Source of the DNA: Serpula lacrymans var. lacrymans S7.9
Taxonomy: Eukaryota; Basidiomycota; Agaricomycetes; Boletales; Serpulaceae
Length of the DNA stretch: 64,000 bases
Direction: 5' to 3'
Assembly: GCF_000218685.1 (NCBI RefSeq)
Contig: NW_006763293.1
Span: 366,720 to 430,719 of the forward strand
Part shown: piece by piece, positions 10,279 to 21,380 of the stretch
Numbering within the stretch: the stretch's first letter is position 1
Layout: each line of letters starts with the position of its first letter
Notes under the pieces: generated by a model
Told to the model about the DNA's origin: nothing
The model's database searches: none
The model's input: the letters and a program-made list of their open reading frames with translations, nothing else
Program-made: the position numbers and the translations under genes

Positions 10279-11833
10279 CATACATACACGACGACGACAC
10301 TTCTCATCTCGCATCTCCCTCCCATCTTAGCCATTTTTAGCCATCTTCAACGCACATCCGTTCCTTTCCTCGCCTCGTTCCACCGAGCCCATCGCATTAT
10401 CCAGGTCAGCTTTTCGGCCCCCGCACAGGACTCGGACGCCACCCGCGTTTCGAGCTCTCAGTAACTGCGCCTCTCCCAAATCATATCCTACCGTCCCGTC
10501 CTCGCACAGCCAAAAAGAAAAAGACCAGAAAAAACGCCCCATCCATTACTGTACTCTATAATAACACTCTTCCATTTGCACACATCTTACATGCTTTGCA
10601 AAAACCATGACCCCGGTGCGCACCTCCCTCCTATGTTTAATATGTCAACGCGCCACCTCGACCCCTCCCCAACGAAAGTGCTGCCATCACGAGATCCGGA
10701 GGAATAGGGTCGATCGAGATCGGTTTTTCCCTAGATGGAGTGATGTGCGCAGTCCGGATGGTCGGGTGGGGAAATGGGAGATGCCGAGGAATTTATTCGG
10801 TGCTTTCCGGTTTTGTCATGTGGCGGTGTCAGATCGTGGCGCCGATATCGTCCCCCTAGGACGCCAAACAGTCAGGCATATAGTGCTTTGTTTTGCAGTT
10901 GCATTATGCGAGGTCGCGAAAGACAGACAGGGCAGAGTGGACTGATGTGGTGGACATTTCTTCATCACACTCCCTCCAGCTATCGCCATCATCCCATTAA
11001 TAGTGTACTTGTTCGCGTTCTGCACATCCTCTCTTATCTCATGTTGTTCTTCCTAGCTTTACTCTACTCTTTTCGCATTTGAAGCCATTCAAGCCATTCC
11101 ATATGTGCATCATATACCGTATACGCTGGCTTGGCAGGTCTGAACGAGAACGAGAACTGAGAGAATGAAGAGAAAGAGTATGAATGAAGCAGCCAACCAA
11201 GCTCGGGTCTCCGAATCATGAATGGATTCGTGATAAAGCCAAGCCAAGAAAATCGGTCCTTCATTAATGCCTCGTTCTTCATTCCACATTCCTCATTCAT
11301 CCATGCTTCCTTCAGACTCGCCTCGCAACGCACGCATCCCTCTTCAAGGATCAAGGATTCAGGATCATACACCCGACGTACACCTATACCTACAAAACAT
11401 CTTTTTTTCTTTTCTTTGCTTATTACACTCGCAGCTATATACCTGGGACCTGGGGGTCGGAGCGTTGAAGGGTGACAGACGGTGAGACGAGAGACGAGGG
11501 AGGGCGGTTCACAGTCACTCGGGTACGAGCTGGGAAGATGGGAAGATGGGGTTTCGAGCGGTGGCGGCGTCACTGGCGTGGCCGGGGGCGTGAAGACGTG
11601 ATGCGGAGAGAGCTGGGGGGGTGAGGGGGTTAGGTGACGTTGGCGGGCGGATGATGGCAACGTGTGGAGGATGGGGCAAGCGGGTGGGTATCGGGTGAGG
11701 TAAGGACTGGAGCCGGGAACGGCGCGAGGGAAGACAAGGGAAACAGCGAAGGAGAAGAGAGAAGGAAGTAGAAGTAGAAGACGAGAATGAGAGAAGGAGG
11801 GAGAACGTATTATTATATATTCCTGAGATCTGA
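10276..11833. other. Intergenic; no gene supported
   Basis: About 1.5 kb between convergent genes. An open frame from ATG 10607 (112 codons, beginning MTPVRTSLLCLICQRA) has a Cys-rich start but no recognisable domain. A long minus-strand frame from 11064 runs into the CNB1 gene in the wrong phase and is ignored. The G-rich plus strand at 11440-11830 is compositionally odd (AG-rich) but not a gene. Confidence 0.4.
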
Positions 11834-12871
11834 TCAAAAAAGATCTTCTAACGTCATTTGTTTTACAATGTCCTGTGGTGGCGAAGAGTGAGTGAGAGGC
11901 GATGATCGCAGCGTGGGATGAGGTGGCATGGAATGGGGAGGGGGGGAGGGTGAAAAGGAAAGCGTACCGTGTTTGATACCATCTGTGCAAACTCTTCAAA
12001 GCTGAGCTTGCCGTCTCCGTCATGGTCGCCCTCCATTATCGTCTTGTCGACGATCTGCTGGAGTTGTTGGTCCTGGGTGGAAGAGGGAGGGTAGTGAGTG
12101 AGTGAGAGGTGGCTCGGACGAAAGGACGCCAAAAACATATGCTCACCTTGAGGTTGTTGCCCACCATCATCTTGAGCACGAGGAACAGCTCCCCGTTCGA
12201 TATGTAGTTATCACGATCTACGTCGTACACTTTGAAAGCGACTGTGAACGGGGGTTGTGTTGTGAGTTGATATGTTGGACTTGGCTGATGGAAAAGGGTT
12301 GGAGACGTACACCGTAATTTCTCCTCGCGTCCTCCGCGACTGCTGAATGCGCTAAGACCGCCTACGAATTCCTGGAAGTCGACGGTGCCTCCACCGCTAC
12401 AGGACAGGGCGGTCAGTAGTGAATGGGAGGTGGAGCGAGGAGAGGAAAGGGAAAGGGAACGCACTCCTCGTCGAAAATGGCGATCATGCGCGATGCTAGT
12501 GGATTTGTGGCTATCTGGGGTATCTGGAGAAACTCTTCTCTGTCTATCGAGCCTGAACCGTCGCTGTTGTCAATCGAGGTGGGATGAGTACGGGTGGGGG
12601 CTGAGAGGAGAGGGGGGGACTAGCCTGTCTAGTTTCATGAACCGCTTTTTGAGACGCTCGAGTTCACTGGCTGTGACTGTGAGATAAGGATAAGGGGGGT
12701 GAGTGCGGTGAGATGAAGCGAGGAGAGAGTGGGGGGTGAACGTACAGTTGGAGCGCTTTTGCATGTCCTCCATGAACTGGGACGCTGTGTACCATCGTCG
12801 ACAAGGCGTCCTGGCATTAACGCGAGGTGAGGTGAGGTGAGGTTAGAAGGCAACGTACGTGTTTGACCCAT
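11834..12871 (-). CDS. CNB1: Calcineurin regulatory subunit B
   Basis: Ca2+-binding regulatory subunit of the calcineurin phosphatase. It binds the catalytic A subunit and responds to calcium together with calmodulin. Eight exons: 12871-12859, 12784-12746, 12676-12625, 12563-12465, 12396-12311, 12241-12147, 12072-11968 and 11872-11834. They sum to 528 nt and 175 residues, exactly the family length. The N-terminus MGQT is a myristoylation signal. Four EF-hands are visible: [36 protein letters not shown] and [12 protein letters not shown]. The C-terminus is [12 protein letters not shown]. The third intron (12624-12564) starts with GC rather than GT. The gene is divergent from MSS1, with about 240 bp between start codons. 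All calcium ligands appear intact. Confidence 0.96.
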
Positions 12872-13112
12872 GATGGTTTAGATTGGGGGGGGTGGAGGTG
12901 GGGAAGTAAGGATGGCAAGGGTATCTACCGTGGTCTTGCTGTGAAGGGGTCGTATGGGCGGTGTCTTGAAACTGGCGACTAACAATCGACGAGGTGCGAG
13001 GGCTGGAGAAGGCGTGAGAAATCAAAGAGCAGACGACCGGCACTCTCCATAACGGGCCACCGTCGAGTGTCGAGTCACGGGGGCAGCAACGAAACGACGA
13101 CGAGGAAAGGGC

Positions 13113-15617
13113 ATGAGTGCGACGACGACGACGACGATGGCGAGGACGGCGAGGATGGTGACGGTGATGGGAGGTTGGACGAGACACGGCTGCACATTGG
13201 AGAGACATGTGCATGTCCAAGGAAGGCGCGTTCTATCCAGAATTTCTGTCGACGCGCTATATTCCCGCTTTGATTCGCTGCACCGCCCCTCGATCGTCAG
13301 TGACCACAGCCTTCGTCACCATTGTAGGCACTACTCGACCACACATGACAACCCAGGGAGAGTCAAGGAAAAGGGAAAGGAGAAGGGGGAGGGGGAGGAG
13401 GCAGTAGGGAAAGGCAAGGAGCGAGCGAAGAGAAGGGGGAAGCAGAAAGAAAGTAACCAGGTTTGGAATAACGCTGAGATCCCACAGTCAGAGTCTCAGC
13501 GCAGGACTGTATATGCCCTCTCGACCCCTCTTGGAAAAGCAGGTGTCGCAGTGGTCAGAATATCTGGCCCAGATGCCCTACAAGCTTGGAGCGGAATGAC
13601 GCGACCTGCGACGAGGAGGGCAGACCCTACCTCCGATCGTCAACGCGAACCAACGCCTTGGAGGATGGAGCGTCGTGACATCGTGCACCCCACTACTAAA
13701 GACAAGCTCGACGATGGCCTTGTCGTCTTTTTCAAAGGTGCGCAATGCCTTGTGCAACCTTCACAGTTCAGTTCTGACATTCTAGGGTACTTTATATTAC
13801 GATCACAGCCCCGAGTTCATTCACCACAGAAGACGTCCTCGAGCTTCACATCCACTCCGGACGCGCCGTCATATCGTCCGTTCTCTCTGCCCTCGCCCAC
13901 ATCCCAGGCTGTCGCCCCGCAGAGCCAGGAGAGTTCACAAGGCGCGCATTTGAAGGTGGGCGTTTAGATCTCACCCAGGTCGAAGGACTCAAAGACCTCA
14001 TCAACGCCGAGACGGAGCTCCAGCGCCGCATGGCCCTCCAAAACGCAGGCGTACGTCTCTTCACTTCCGCATCATCTTTCTCAGAACACAACTGCATCTA
14101 GGTCCTCGCGCGGTTTTGATTTGTTACTTGTTTACTTGGTTTCTTGCTTTCTCGCAGGGAGCAGCGAAACAGGAGTTCGACGAGCTGAGGAGCGACATCT
14201 TGGAGTGTCTCGTGTTGCTCGAGGCTATCGTCGATTTCTCGGAAGAGTTTCATGAGGGCGACGAGGAGAAGCTCTTTCAGGATAGTATGTCCAACTCGTC
14301 ATCTATTATTCGCGTTCTTACGATGTCGATACGCGTTTCAGCACAAGAGCTGGCACGAGGGCTATGTGACAGAATCAGCGATCACCTCAACAACCCCCGC
14401 GGCGAGATCCTCCGTTCTGGCATCCGACTCGCCATATTCGGCCCTCCCAACGTAGGCAAGAGCAGTTTGCTCAACTATCTAGGTCTCCATTCTTCTATTT
14501 GCGCTAATCTAGACTGAATACTGACTATTTTTGCTTTTGCTTGACGACTACAGCGAAGAGGGAAGCGTCGATAGTGACAGACGTCCCTGGGACGACGCGC
14601 GACGTCGTCGAGCTCTCCCTTGATCTCGGTGGACTTCCCGTCATCGTCGCGGACACAGCAGGCCTGCGCAAAGCCGATGACCTGGTTGAAAATATCGGGA
14701 TAGGACGCGCTCAGGACACGTTAGTACGGGGGATGATAGATGATGAATTGAATGCTGATAATTATCCTCTTGCTATGACAGCGTGAAAGGCTCCAACATC
14801 TCCCTCTGTGTGCTCTCCCTCCCAGACGCCCTCGTCCAAACTCCAGAAGGGCCACGCATCCAGATACCCCCCTCCGTCGCCCCCCTCATCACGCCCTCAA
14901 CCTACTTCCTGCTCAACAAAATGGACATGGTCAAATCTCCTCCTGATATGTCTGGGGTGCAGGCTGCGGTGGAGGGGACTAGGGTGGTGGGTGGCAATAG
15001 CGGCGAGGATGGGGAGGGGAAGGGAGAGGAGGTGGGGGCGCTGGGGAATAGGGCGTGGGCGGTGAGTCTGCGGACGGGGGATGGGATGGGGACGTTTTTG
15101 GAGGGGTTTACGGAGGTTTTGCGGGAAAGGTGAGGGTTTGGCTTTCCTCCTTCCCCTTCCCCTTGACACTGTCGACGACCTCGGGAGCGTGTTTTTTGTC
15201 GTGTATCTTTTAGATTATTTGTTTTTTGACACTGACTTCGCTCGTACACGAACACAGGTACGATTTCTCACAAGACCAGGACGGCTCGACAGTCCCGCTC
15301 ATCACGCACGCACGCCATCGACACCATCTCCAGACTGCCATCGACCACTTGCACGCGTTCACATCTTTCCGTGAGTTTTTTGCCCGTTGCTTCTAGCCCC
15401 TAGCATCCCCTCCTCCCTCCCTTTTTTGTTTTGTTTTGGTATTCTGCTTTGCTCACCAGTACACCCCTCTACTCCTCGAACAGCCGAGAGCAAATATGTC
15501 GATATCGCGGCTGAGGAGGTCCGTCAAGCGGCCAAGGCGATCGGGAAAGTGACGGGTGCGATTGATAATGAGGATGTTCTGGACCAGCTTTTCCGTGATT
15601 TTTGTATAGGGAAATGA
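13113..15617 (+). CDS. MSS1: Mitochondrial tRNA-modification GTPase (MnmE/GTPBP3 family)
   Basis: With Mto1 this GTPase installs the 5-carboxymethylaminomethyl-type group on wobble U34 of mitochondrial tRNAs. Eight exons: 13113-13737, 13809-14050, 14158-14284, 14342-14482, 14554-14719, 14782-15129, 15258-15370 and 15460-15617; all phases agree. The N-terminal region is Arg-rich, as for a mitochondrial presequence, and carries a [10 protein letters not shown] low-complexity stretch. The TrmE-N domain starts at [20 protein letters not shown]. The G domain shows [19 protein letters not shown] and NKMD. The protein ends FCIGK with the conserved Cys. The start is uncertain: other in-frame ATGs follow shortly after 13113 ([13 protein letters not shown]). 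A Gly-rich insertion near 14990-15040 is fungal-specific spacer. Intact. Confidence 0.93.
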
Positions 15618-16960
15618 AACAAGTAAAACAAGCGGACATGTTGTAGCGGACTGGTGACACAGCACTATCGGTATCTCATAGTGCATGGCGCAGATTTGGG
15701 TAGCCTGGAGTGGTAATAGTCCAGTGAAGTGACTCTGACAAGTTGGGAAAATACTGAGGTAGATCTCACAGATGGCTCCTGGGCCATGTTGATAGGTTGC
15801 CCGGATTTTTTAGACTTGATTTATCAATCACTCAAATATCATTCTTATCACACACTGACATTGCAATTTAGAGAGCTCTAATTCATATAAACCAAGTATA
15901 TGCAAATGAAAATTATATTACAAGTCCTTCAAATGGTAGTCCCTCTCCTTGGCTCTCAACCTCCAGCTTGCTAATCCTCTCATACACATCCCCGATCATG
16001 CCCTGCCTTTGCTCCATCCTTGCTATCCTTTCCTCCAAGGAAAGGGGGGACTCTACTCCTGGGCTGGGGATGTCCATTGTACATGGCTGGGGGCTGCTGG
16101 CTGTAAGGACCATTTATATTTTCTTATTTTCTTATCCTTTCATTCCATGTCTTGGTTTTCAGACACTTTTCCCATCACACCTCTGGCTCTAGGGCTAGAG
16201 GTATCATTTGCTATTTTGCTTCTCATAGCCCTCACAGGCTTTCTCAATTATTGTTACCACTTTATATCGCAGATCAGAGACTGGGTAACACTCCCAGCCA
16301 GCCAACACAATGGGTAAGCACTGGTGGTAGACATCTCACCAACCAGCTCTAAGCCCCATCAGTGCCTGGAGATATTCATAAACACTTTAGTCAGGATCGT
16401 ACCTCATCACGAGGATATGGTTCCTGAACACGCGTAAAAATACTTATTATTAGTACACTCTCTCACCTACTGATTAATCCTTAAAAGTCGTACAATAGTT
16501 ATTCTTTCTCTTATTGGCTGATTTCTTCCTCAGACCACTTTTTGTTTATTCCTCTTTCAGTCTGAGGGATAGACAGTTAGCTATATAAGCCCTACACATT
16601 CATGTATAGTTCTTTAGCTTTTTATTACTTGAATTACCCGCTTTACTCCTCAACAGAAACCCTTGAGTTTACTCCCAAGTCCTCTACTTGCTATATTTGC
16701 TAGCATCTGTCGACCTCAAGCTCACTGTACCTCTTACTCCCTGCAAGTGCAGTTGGAGACGGGTATCGTTTTTGTTATAGTTTAACATTGCATCACACTG
16801 GCCATCACTTTGAGGAGTGACAGCAATGGGGACCTTGCCTCCAAGGGGCACATAGGATACGCTCAATGGCCCATAGGGGTAGTAAAGTTCAGTTCAGTTT
16901 GGTTCTTGGACACTTTTGTCTGAACCCCAAACCAAACCTGTGTTAAAATTGGTCAAACGG
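15618..16960. mobile_element. Retroelement debris (LTR-like, with TATA box) next to the LTR repeat
   Basis: Downstream of MSS1 the base composition changes to AT-rich. A TATATAAG at 16582-16589 is followed by a leader-like stretch ending near the 16961 repeat, as in an LTR U3/R junction. A minus-strand frame at 15913-16113 encodes a short coiled-coil-like peptide (EERIARMEQRQGMIGDVYER) that could be a fragment of a retroelement protein. No pol domain is visible. The assignment rests on context and layout, not on homology. Confidence 0.35.
16147..16317 (+). CDS. Small membrane ORF, paralogue of the ORF at 19039-19197
   Basis: ATG 16147 opens a 56-codon frame beginning MSWFSDTFPITPLALGLE, followed by a strongly hydrophobic helix (VSFAILLLIALTGFL) and a polar tail ending at TAA 16317. 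The minus-strand ORF at 19197 begins MSWLTDSIPVTPLALGLE and also runs into a hydrophobic helix. The shared N-terminus across two separate sites in transposon debris shows common ancestry of the two stretches. Whether it is expressed, or only a fragment of a longer element gene, is unknown. Confidence 0.4.
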   Translation: MSWFSDTFPITPLALGLEVSFAILLLIALTGFLNYCYHFISQIRDWVTLPASQHNG

Positions 16961-18774
16961 TGTCGATGATGAGAACTGCAGTTAGAAAACCACACACAAA
17001 AACAAACTAACACACAATCCTCCCAGATTCCACGGAACTTGTTTATGGGCTTTGCCTCCTAGAACAGTGGAGTGGTCTGGTTGTTCGTGGGGTGGTACGT
17101 ATAAAGATCCTTCAAAGTAAAACCCAGAGGTGTATGAGTGTGGGTTTTGAGGAGTAGGGATAGTTGAATTTATAGAAGGATAGGGGCTTTGTGACGAGTA
17201 TAGACGAGCACTACCTTGCTAATCGTAGCACAAGGTAGGTTTGAGAACAACAATATGACGAGGTTCCCAGTGATAGCAGGCTCCTGACACACAAACTGTA
17301 GTGCTCAGAAGGACTCTAATCGAAGGGGATGACAATCACTTTCAAAAAGTGACGAGTGACGATGACAGCAGTTAACAGTGGTAGAAGTGGGAAGTGTTGT
17401 GACCACACTGGATCACAAGTAGTAGAGTAGTGAACTTGAGAGTAGAGAAGAAGTCTGGATTGGATTTCTTGTTTTTTTTTTTTACAAGGTAAAATACAGG
17501 GGTTTATATAGTAAAAGAAAAGTAGGCTATGCACAGTATAGCTGTGCAAAAAGAATGAGAAAGAATATGAAGGAAGGAATGTACGCTGACGAATCCTGCG
17601 TAGGTAGTACAGGATAAGATTGTCAAAAAAAGAAAAGAAAGGGATAGAACAATAAATGCTGTGAGTAATGTCACAGGTTTGTACAGCCATAAAGTAAAGT
17701 CCAATAGCAAAAAGAGAGCAGGAAGATCATGATGTCATGGGAAGATGCAGTAAAAAAAGGGCAAGGCAAAACACTATCAGTATCAACACAGTTCCTTTAT
17801 TGTCAGTCAGGCATTCTAAAAAAATATGTGTCCATAAAAATGATTCAAAAATCAAAAATAATTGCACTGTAAATGAATGTTCTGCTGAAAAAAAAGAAAC
17901 TGGAGCCACCGGTCCACCACCTAGTCCAAATCTGACAGTTCCATGGCCTTACCAATGGACTGGTTGTGTTGGACCACCTGATCAAACGAGGGAGGGAGAG
18001 GAGTAGTTCCAATTTGGAACAAGTGAGTCCCAGGCAGCGTGTGGTAGGTGTAGCTGTAGCAAAGACAATGGACAAAAGATAAGTGTACCCAAGTGAATGG
18101 GACAGCGATGAACATGGGCGACGCAAGGGGATGAACCTTCTCCAGCTCAAAAACTACCCACCCACGCTCCAACCAGGCAAGACGAGCGACCGATGTTTTG
18201 ATAGTATATGATGGCAGATCGACGTCATGAAGATGGACCTGTTGCCCTATTTGGACCGGCCGCCGGGGCTTTGCTGATATCAGCAGTGGCACGTGGTAGT
18301 CAACGGATCGGCGACGGAAGCGGATAGGAAGTGGTGACATCAGAAATGGTGGGGGTGCAAATAAGATGAGGAGGAGGAGGGTGGAGGTGACAAACAAGTG
18401 GATTAGAATGGGGATCCAGAAACGACCGTCAGGTGAGAATAAAAAGGAGAGGAAGGGGCCCATGGTGGGGCTAGGCAAAGGAAGGGGAGTAAGGGAAACG
18501 ACAAAAGCGAGGGCGCAATGCAATGTGTAGCCAGTGGTGACGCGAAAATTTGCCGAAATGCCGAAATGCGGAAAGTACCGAATGGAAAAGCAAAGGTGAG
18601 CGTGACTGGATTGCCTAATAGAGGTGGTGCTGATCAGCCACAAGTTCAAAAAGGGCAATATTAATTACTATTCCACGTGGCACTGTGCCTGTGTGGCGCA
18701 AAGGCGAGTCTTTTTGAATATTCGCTTCGTTATTGACACCTGTCCATGCTACCAATCAACTTTGGTGCATGACA
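16961..18774 (-). mobile_element. 1.81-kb solo-LTR-like repeat, left copy (inverted)
   Basis: On the minus strand the element runs TGTCATGCACC... to ...CATCATCGACA, i.e. TG...CA ends with the short inverted end TGTC/GACA. It is flanked by ACGG at 16957-16960 and 18775-18778, a 4-bp target duplication. It matches the copy at 21381-23188 almost base for base in opposite orientation, with only scattered mismatches and small indels seen. A TATA box (TATATAAA on the minus strand, 17503-17510) lies about two thirds of the way along, as at a U3/R junction. No primer-binding site, gag or pol is attached, so it reads as a solo LTR. It carries the ORF at 17921-18463. Confidence 0.75.
17921..18463 (-). 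CDS. 180-residue membrane-anchored ORF inside the left LTR-like repeat
   Basis: The first ATG (18463) begins MGPFLSFLFSPDGRFWIPI, followed by a hydrophobic segment (LIHLFVTSTLLLLILFA), then a basic stretch RFRRRS and a polar domain with QIGQQVHLHDVDLP and LAWLERGWVVFELEKV, ending SIGKAMELSDLD at TAG 17921. The frame is also open for about 65 codons before the ATG. The same ORF is intact in the inverted copy (21692-22234) with one residue difference noticed (Pro versus Ser in TTPLPP/TTSLPP). No family is recognised. It would be a U3-encoded single-pass membrane protein if expressed. Confidence 0.45.
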   Translation of the reverse strand: MGPFLSFLFSPDGRFWIPILIHLFVTSTLLLLILFAPPPFLMSPLPIRFRRRSVDYHVPLLISAKPRRPVQIGQQVHLHDVDLPSYTIKTSVARLAWLERGWVVFELEKVHPLASPMFIAVPFTWVHLSFVHCLCYSYTYHTLPGTHLFQIGTTPLPPSFDQVVQHNQSIGKAMELSDLD

Positions 18775-19038
18775 ACGGCAAGGGTCAGACCGAGACAGGG
18801 AAGAATTAAGAAAGTGGTCTGATCAACTGACTAACCAATAGGAATAGAAGGAGAAAGTGGTCCAATCTATCGTATTTACTAATTGTATGAGAAAAAGTAT
18901 TGGTAAGGGGTGTGCGATTGGCTGTATCAGTAAGCCCATGAGAAGGCGCTGACTCACAACCTTCTTCGCTTATCAATATCCCTCCGAAGTATTCCCAGAC
19001 ATAGCACTGGATCATTGCTATGTCATTTGGATATCTTC

Positions 19039-19197
19039 TCAAGGGTCTACAACAAGTCTCCTTCGTTGTAAGTACGATAGGACGTGAGTGTGAATAGAGA
19101 ATAAGAAGAAAAAGGATAAAAGCAATAAGATACCGGCTGTGATCTCTAGTCCAAGGGCAAGAGGAGTGACAGGGATCGAGTCTGTTAACCACGACAT
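19039..19197 (-). CDS. Small membrane ORF, paralogue of the ORF at 16147-16317
   Basis: ATG 19197 opens MSWLTDSIPVTPLALGLE, then a hydrophobic helix (ITAGILLLLSFFFLFSI), then a basic tail with LQRRR, ending at TGA 19039. The N-terminus matches MSWFSDTFPITPLALGLE of the ORF at 16147. An intron may follow the QRRR region, because downstream bases open another frame (DPLRRYPNDIAM). It sits between the two inverted LTR copies. Function unknown; most likely part of a transposable element. Confidence 0.35.
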   Translation of the reverse strand: MSWLTDSIPVTPLALGLEITAGILLLLSFFFLFSIHTHVLSYLQRRRLVVDP

Positions 19198-19309
19198 GAC
19201 GGGAATGCAATAAGAAAAATCAATTCCTCACACGCCTTTTATCAAGGACTTGACCAGGCATTAAGTTTTGTTATATAGCTTCATATTTGTTGCCTGACAC
19301 TGGTCTCTC

Positions 19310-20483
19310 ATCTTGCCTGGTTTGAACGTGGGTGGGTAGTTTTTGAGTTGGAAAAGGTCTATCCTCTTGCGTCATCCATGTACATTGCCATCTTATTTGC
19401 TTGGGTACTTTTATCCTTCGTCCATTGTCTTTGCTACAGCTACACTTACCACACGCTACCTGGGACACATCTGTTCCAGATTGGAACTACTCCTTTCCCT
19501 CCCTCGTTTGACCAGGTGGTCTAATACAACCAGACCATTGGTAAGGCCATGGAACCATCGGATTTGGACTAAGTGGTGAACTGGTGGCTCCAGTTCCTTT
19601 TTTCCCCAGCAGAACATTCATTTGTAGTGCAATTATTCTTGATTTTTGAATCATTTTTAACAACACATATTTTTTTAGAATGCCTGACTGACAACAAGGG
19701 AACTGTGTTAATACTAATATTATTTTTGCCTTGCCTTTTTCACTGCATCTTCCCATGACACCATAATTTTCTTACTCTCTTTCTGCTATTGGACTTTATT
19801 TTATGGCTATACATACCTGTGATATTACCTACACAGCATTTGTTGTTCTATCCTTTCTTTTCCTTATTGTGACGATCTCATCCTGTACTATCTACACAGG
19901 ATTCATCAGTGTATATTCCTTCTTTCATGTTCTTTCTTATTCTTTTTGCACAGCTATACTGTGCATAGCCTTCCTTTCTTTTACTATATAAACCCCTGTA
20001 TTATACCTTATAAAAAAAACAAGAAATCCAATCCAGACTTGTCCTCTAATCTCAAGTCCACTACTCACCGCTACTTGTGATCCAGTGTGGTCACAACACT
20101 TCCATCTACTACTACTGTTAATTGCTGTCATTGTCACTTGCCATTACAGAAGTCACTGTCATCCCTTTTGATTAGAGTCCTTCTGAGTACTACAGTTTGT
20201 GCATCAGGAGCCTGCTATCATGGGAATCTTGTTATCTTCATTGTTCCAGTACAAAGCCCCTATCTTCCAAATTCCATCTATCCCTCCTCCTCCAAACCCA
20301 CACCCACACATTTCTGGGTTTCACTTTGTAGGATCATTATACATACCACCCCACAAACAACCAGATCACCCACCGTTCTAGGAGGCAAAGCCCATAAACA
20401 ATTTATGTGGAATCTGGGAGGATTGTTTTGTTAGTTTGTTTGTGTGTGGTTTTCTAGCAAACAGTCTTCATCATCAACAGCAA
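19310..20483 (+). mobile_element. Truncated, diverged third copy of the LTR-like repeat
   Basis: From about 19312 (CTTGCCTGGTTTGAACGTGG) to CATCATCAACA at 20483 this follows the second two thirds of the 1.8-kb repeat in plus orientation, including the TATA region (TACTATATAAACCCC near 19985). It diverges much more than the other two copies do from each other. The first ~0.6 kb, with the ORF start, is missing and the remaining ORF is out of frame. Confidence 0.7.
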
Positions 20484-20919
20484 CAATGGATAATGGGAAG
20501 ACAATGGTGGAAAGGTGAGGTTGAGAGCCACCTGATACTGATAATTCTCCTGTGCCGTAATAACTGAGATTATATTACAGAAAGTGATTGCACCAAATCT
20601 CGACACTGAGAATGTAGAACTCAGATTTAGCTGGTACAAATACAACAGCAGAAGGCTAACTAGAATATTTATGTAAAGTGATTCTGCTTTCTGGACAATC
20701 AAAAACATAAGTCAAAAAACAGTTTGATTAAATATGCATATACGCACATATGATCCCCAAAAGTTTTGTGTAAGGCAATCCGAGAATCATGAAGTACAAG
20801 GAAAGACATGGATGTTGAGGACAACTGCAAATGCAACAGCAGCTTCCATAATGATGGTAATAGAGATATTGATAATATAATAATCCACAGTGGGCTCAGA
20901 GAGTACAGAAAAGCAAAAT
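20484..20919. other. Unassigned spacer in the transposon cluster
   Basis: AT-rich sequence between the third LTR copy and the tRNA-like sequence. No long open frame and no matching repeat elsewhere in the window were noticed. Confidence 0.35.
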
Positions 20920-20991
20920 GGACTAGCTAGAGATTGAACCCAGGACCTCTGCTATATATGGTGGTGCTCTAATCAACTAAGCTACCAGCCC
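20920..20991 (-). tRNA. tRNA-like sequence, probably a pseudogene or SINE head
   Basis: 72 nt on the minus strand. Acceptor arms GGGCTGG and CTAGTCC pair along all seven positions (with G-U pairs). The D arm is GCTT...GAGC with AGTTGATTA, and the T arm is CTGGG-TTCAATC-TCTAG. Both internal pol III boxes are thus recognisable. The anticodon arm CCACC-ATATATA-GCAGA pairs badly; the loop would give anticodon ATA. A working tRNA needs that stem, so I read this as a decayed tRNA or the head of a tRNA-derived SINE. It lies among transposon remnants. Confidence 0.45.
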
Positions 20992-21109
20992 TTAGATATT
21001 AACAGTCGATTGCACAATGTTCTCTAACAAGGCCTAGGCTTTGACCTTGACAATACCAATGGTATTACAACCAAAGTTTGTAGACTTTGGCACGCAATGG
21101 GGACAAGCA

Positions 21110-21265
21110 GAGAGGGTAGATGGAGGAGTAGATATACCCCTTAGGATAAGACTGAGTTAGTTGAGCGCAATCAACAGGAGGATTCGCTGAGGAGTCTCCT
21201 TCATCTATTAGGGTATATATAATGCTATAGTTTGTTTGTACATATGTATTTCCTCAAGTCCAAAC
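21110..21265 (+). repeat. Diverged relative of the fold-back element arm
   Basis: The stretch with ATCAACAGGAGGATTCGCTG, AGGAGTCTCC, then TTAGGGTATATATA and TTTGTTTGTACATATGTA matches the fold-back arm at about 30740-30820 (ACAACAGGAGGACTCGCTAA, AGGAGTCTCC, TTGGGGTATATATA, GTACTTATGTA). Upstream, TACCCCTTA is also shared. It is a single-orientation fragment. Confidence 0.55.
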
Positions 21266-21380
21266 CTCCCGAATCTTCAGTATTCTCGGGATTACGTTCC
21301 TCATGGCCTGCCAGTTGGCATAGCCCTGTGCCCCACCCCTACATGGTACTCCGGACTCTCATTCTGATACTCCTACACGG

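Noticed and set aside
10607..10945. Cys-rich 112-codon frame as a small zinc protein
   Set aside because: The Cys/His spacing fits no known finger, and the rest of the frame looks random.
11064..12023. 319-codon minus-strand open frame near CNB1
   Set aside because: It crosses CNB1 exons in the wrong phase and is low-complexity Ser/Pro sequence from a CT/AG-rich stretch.
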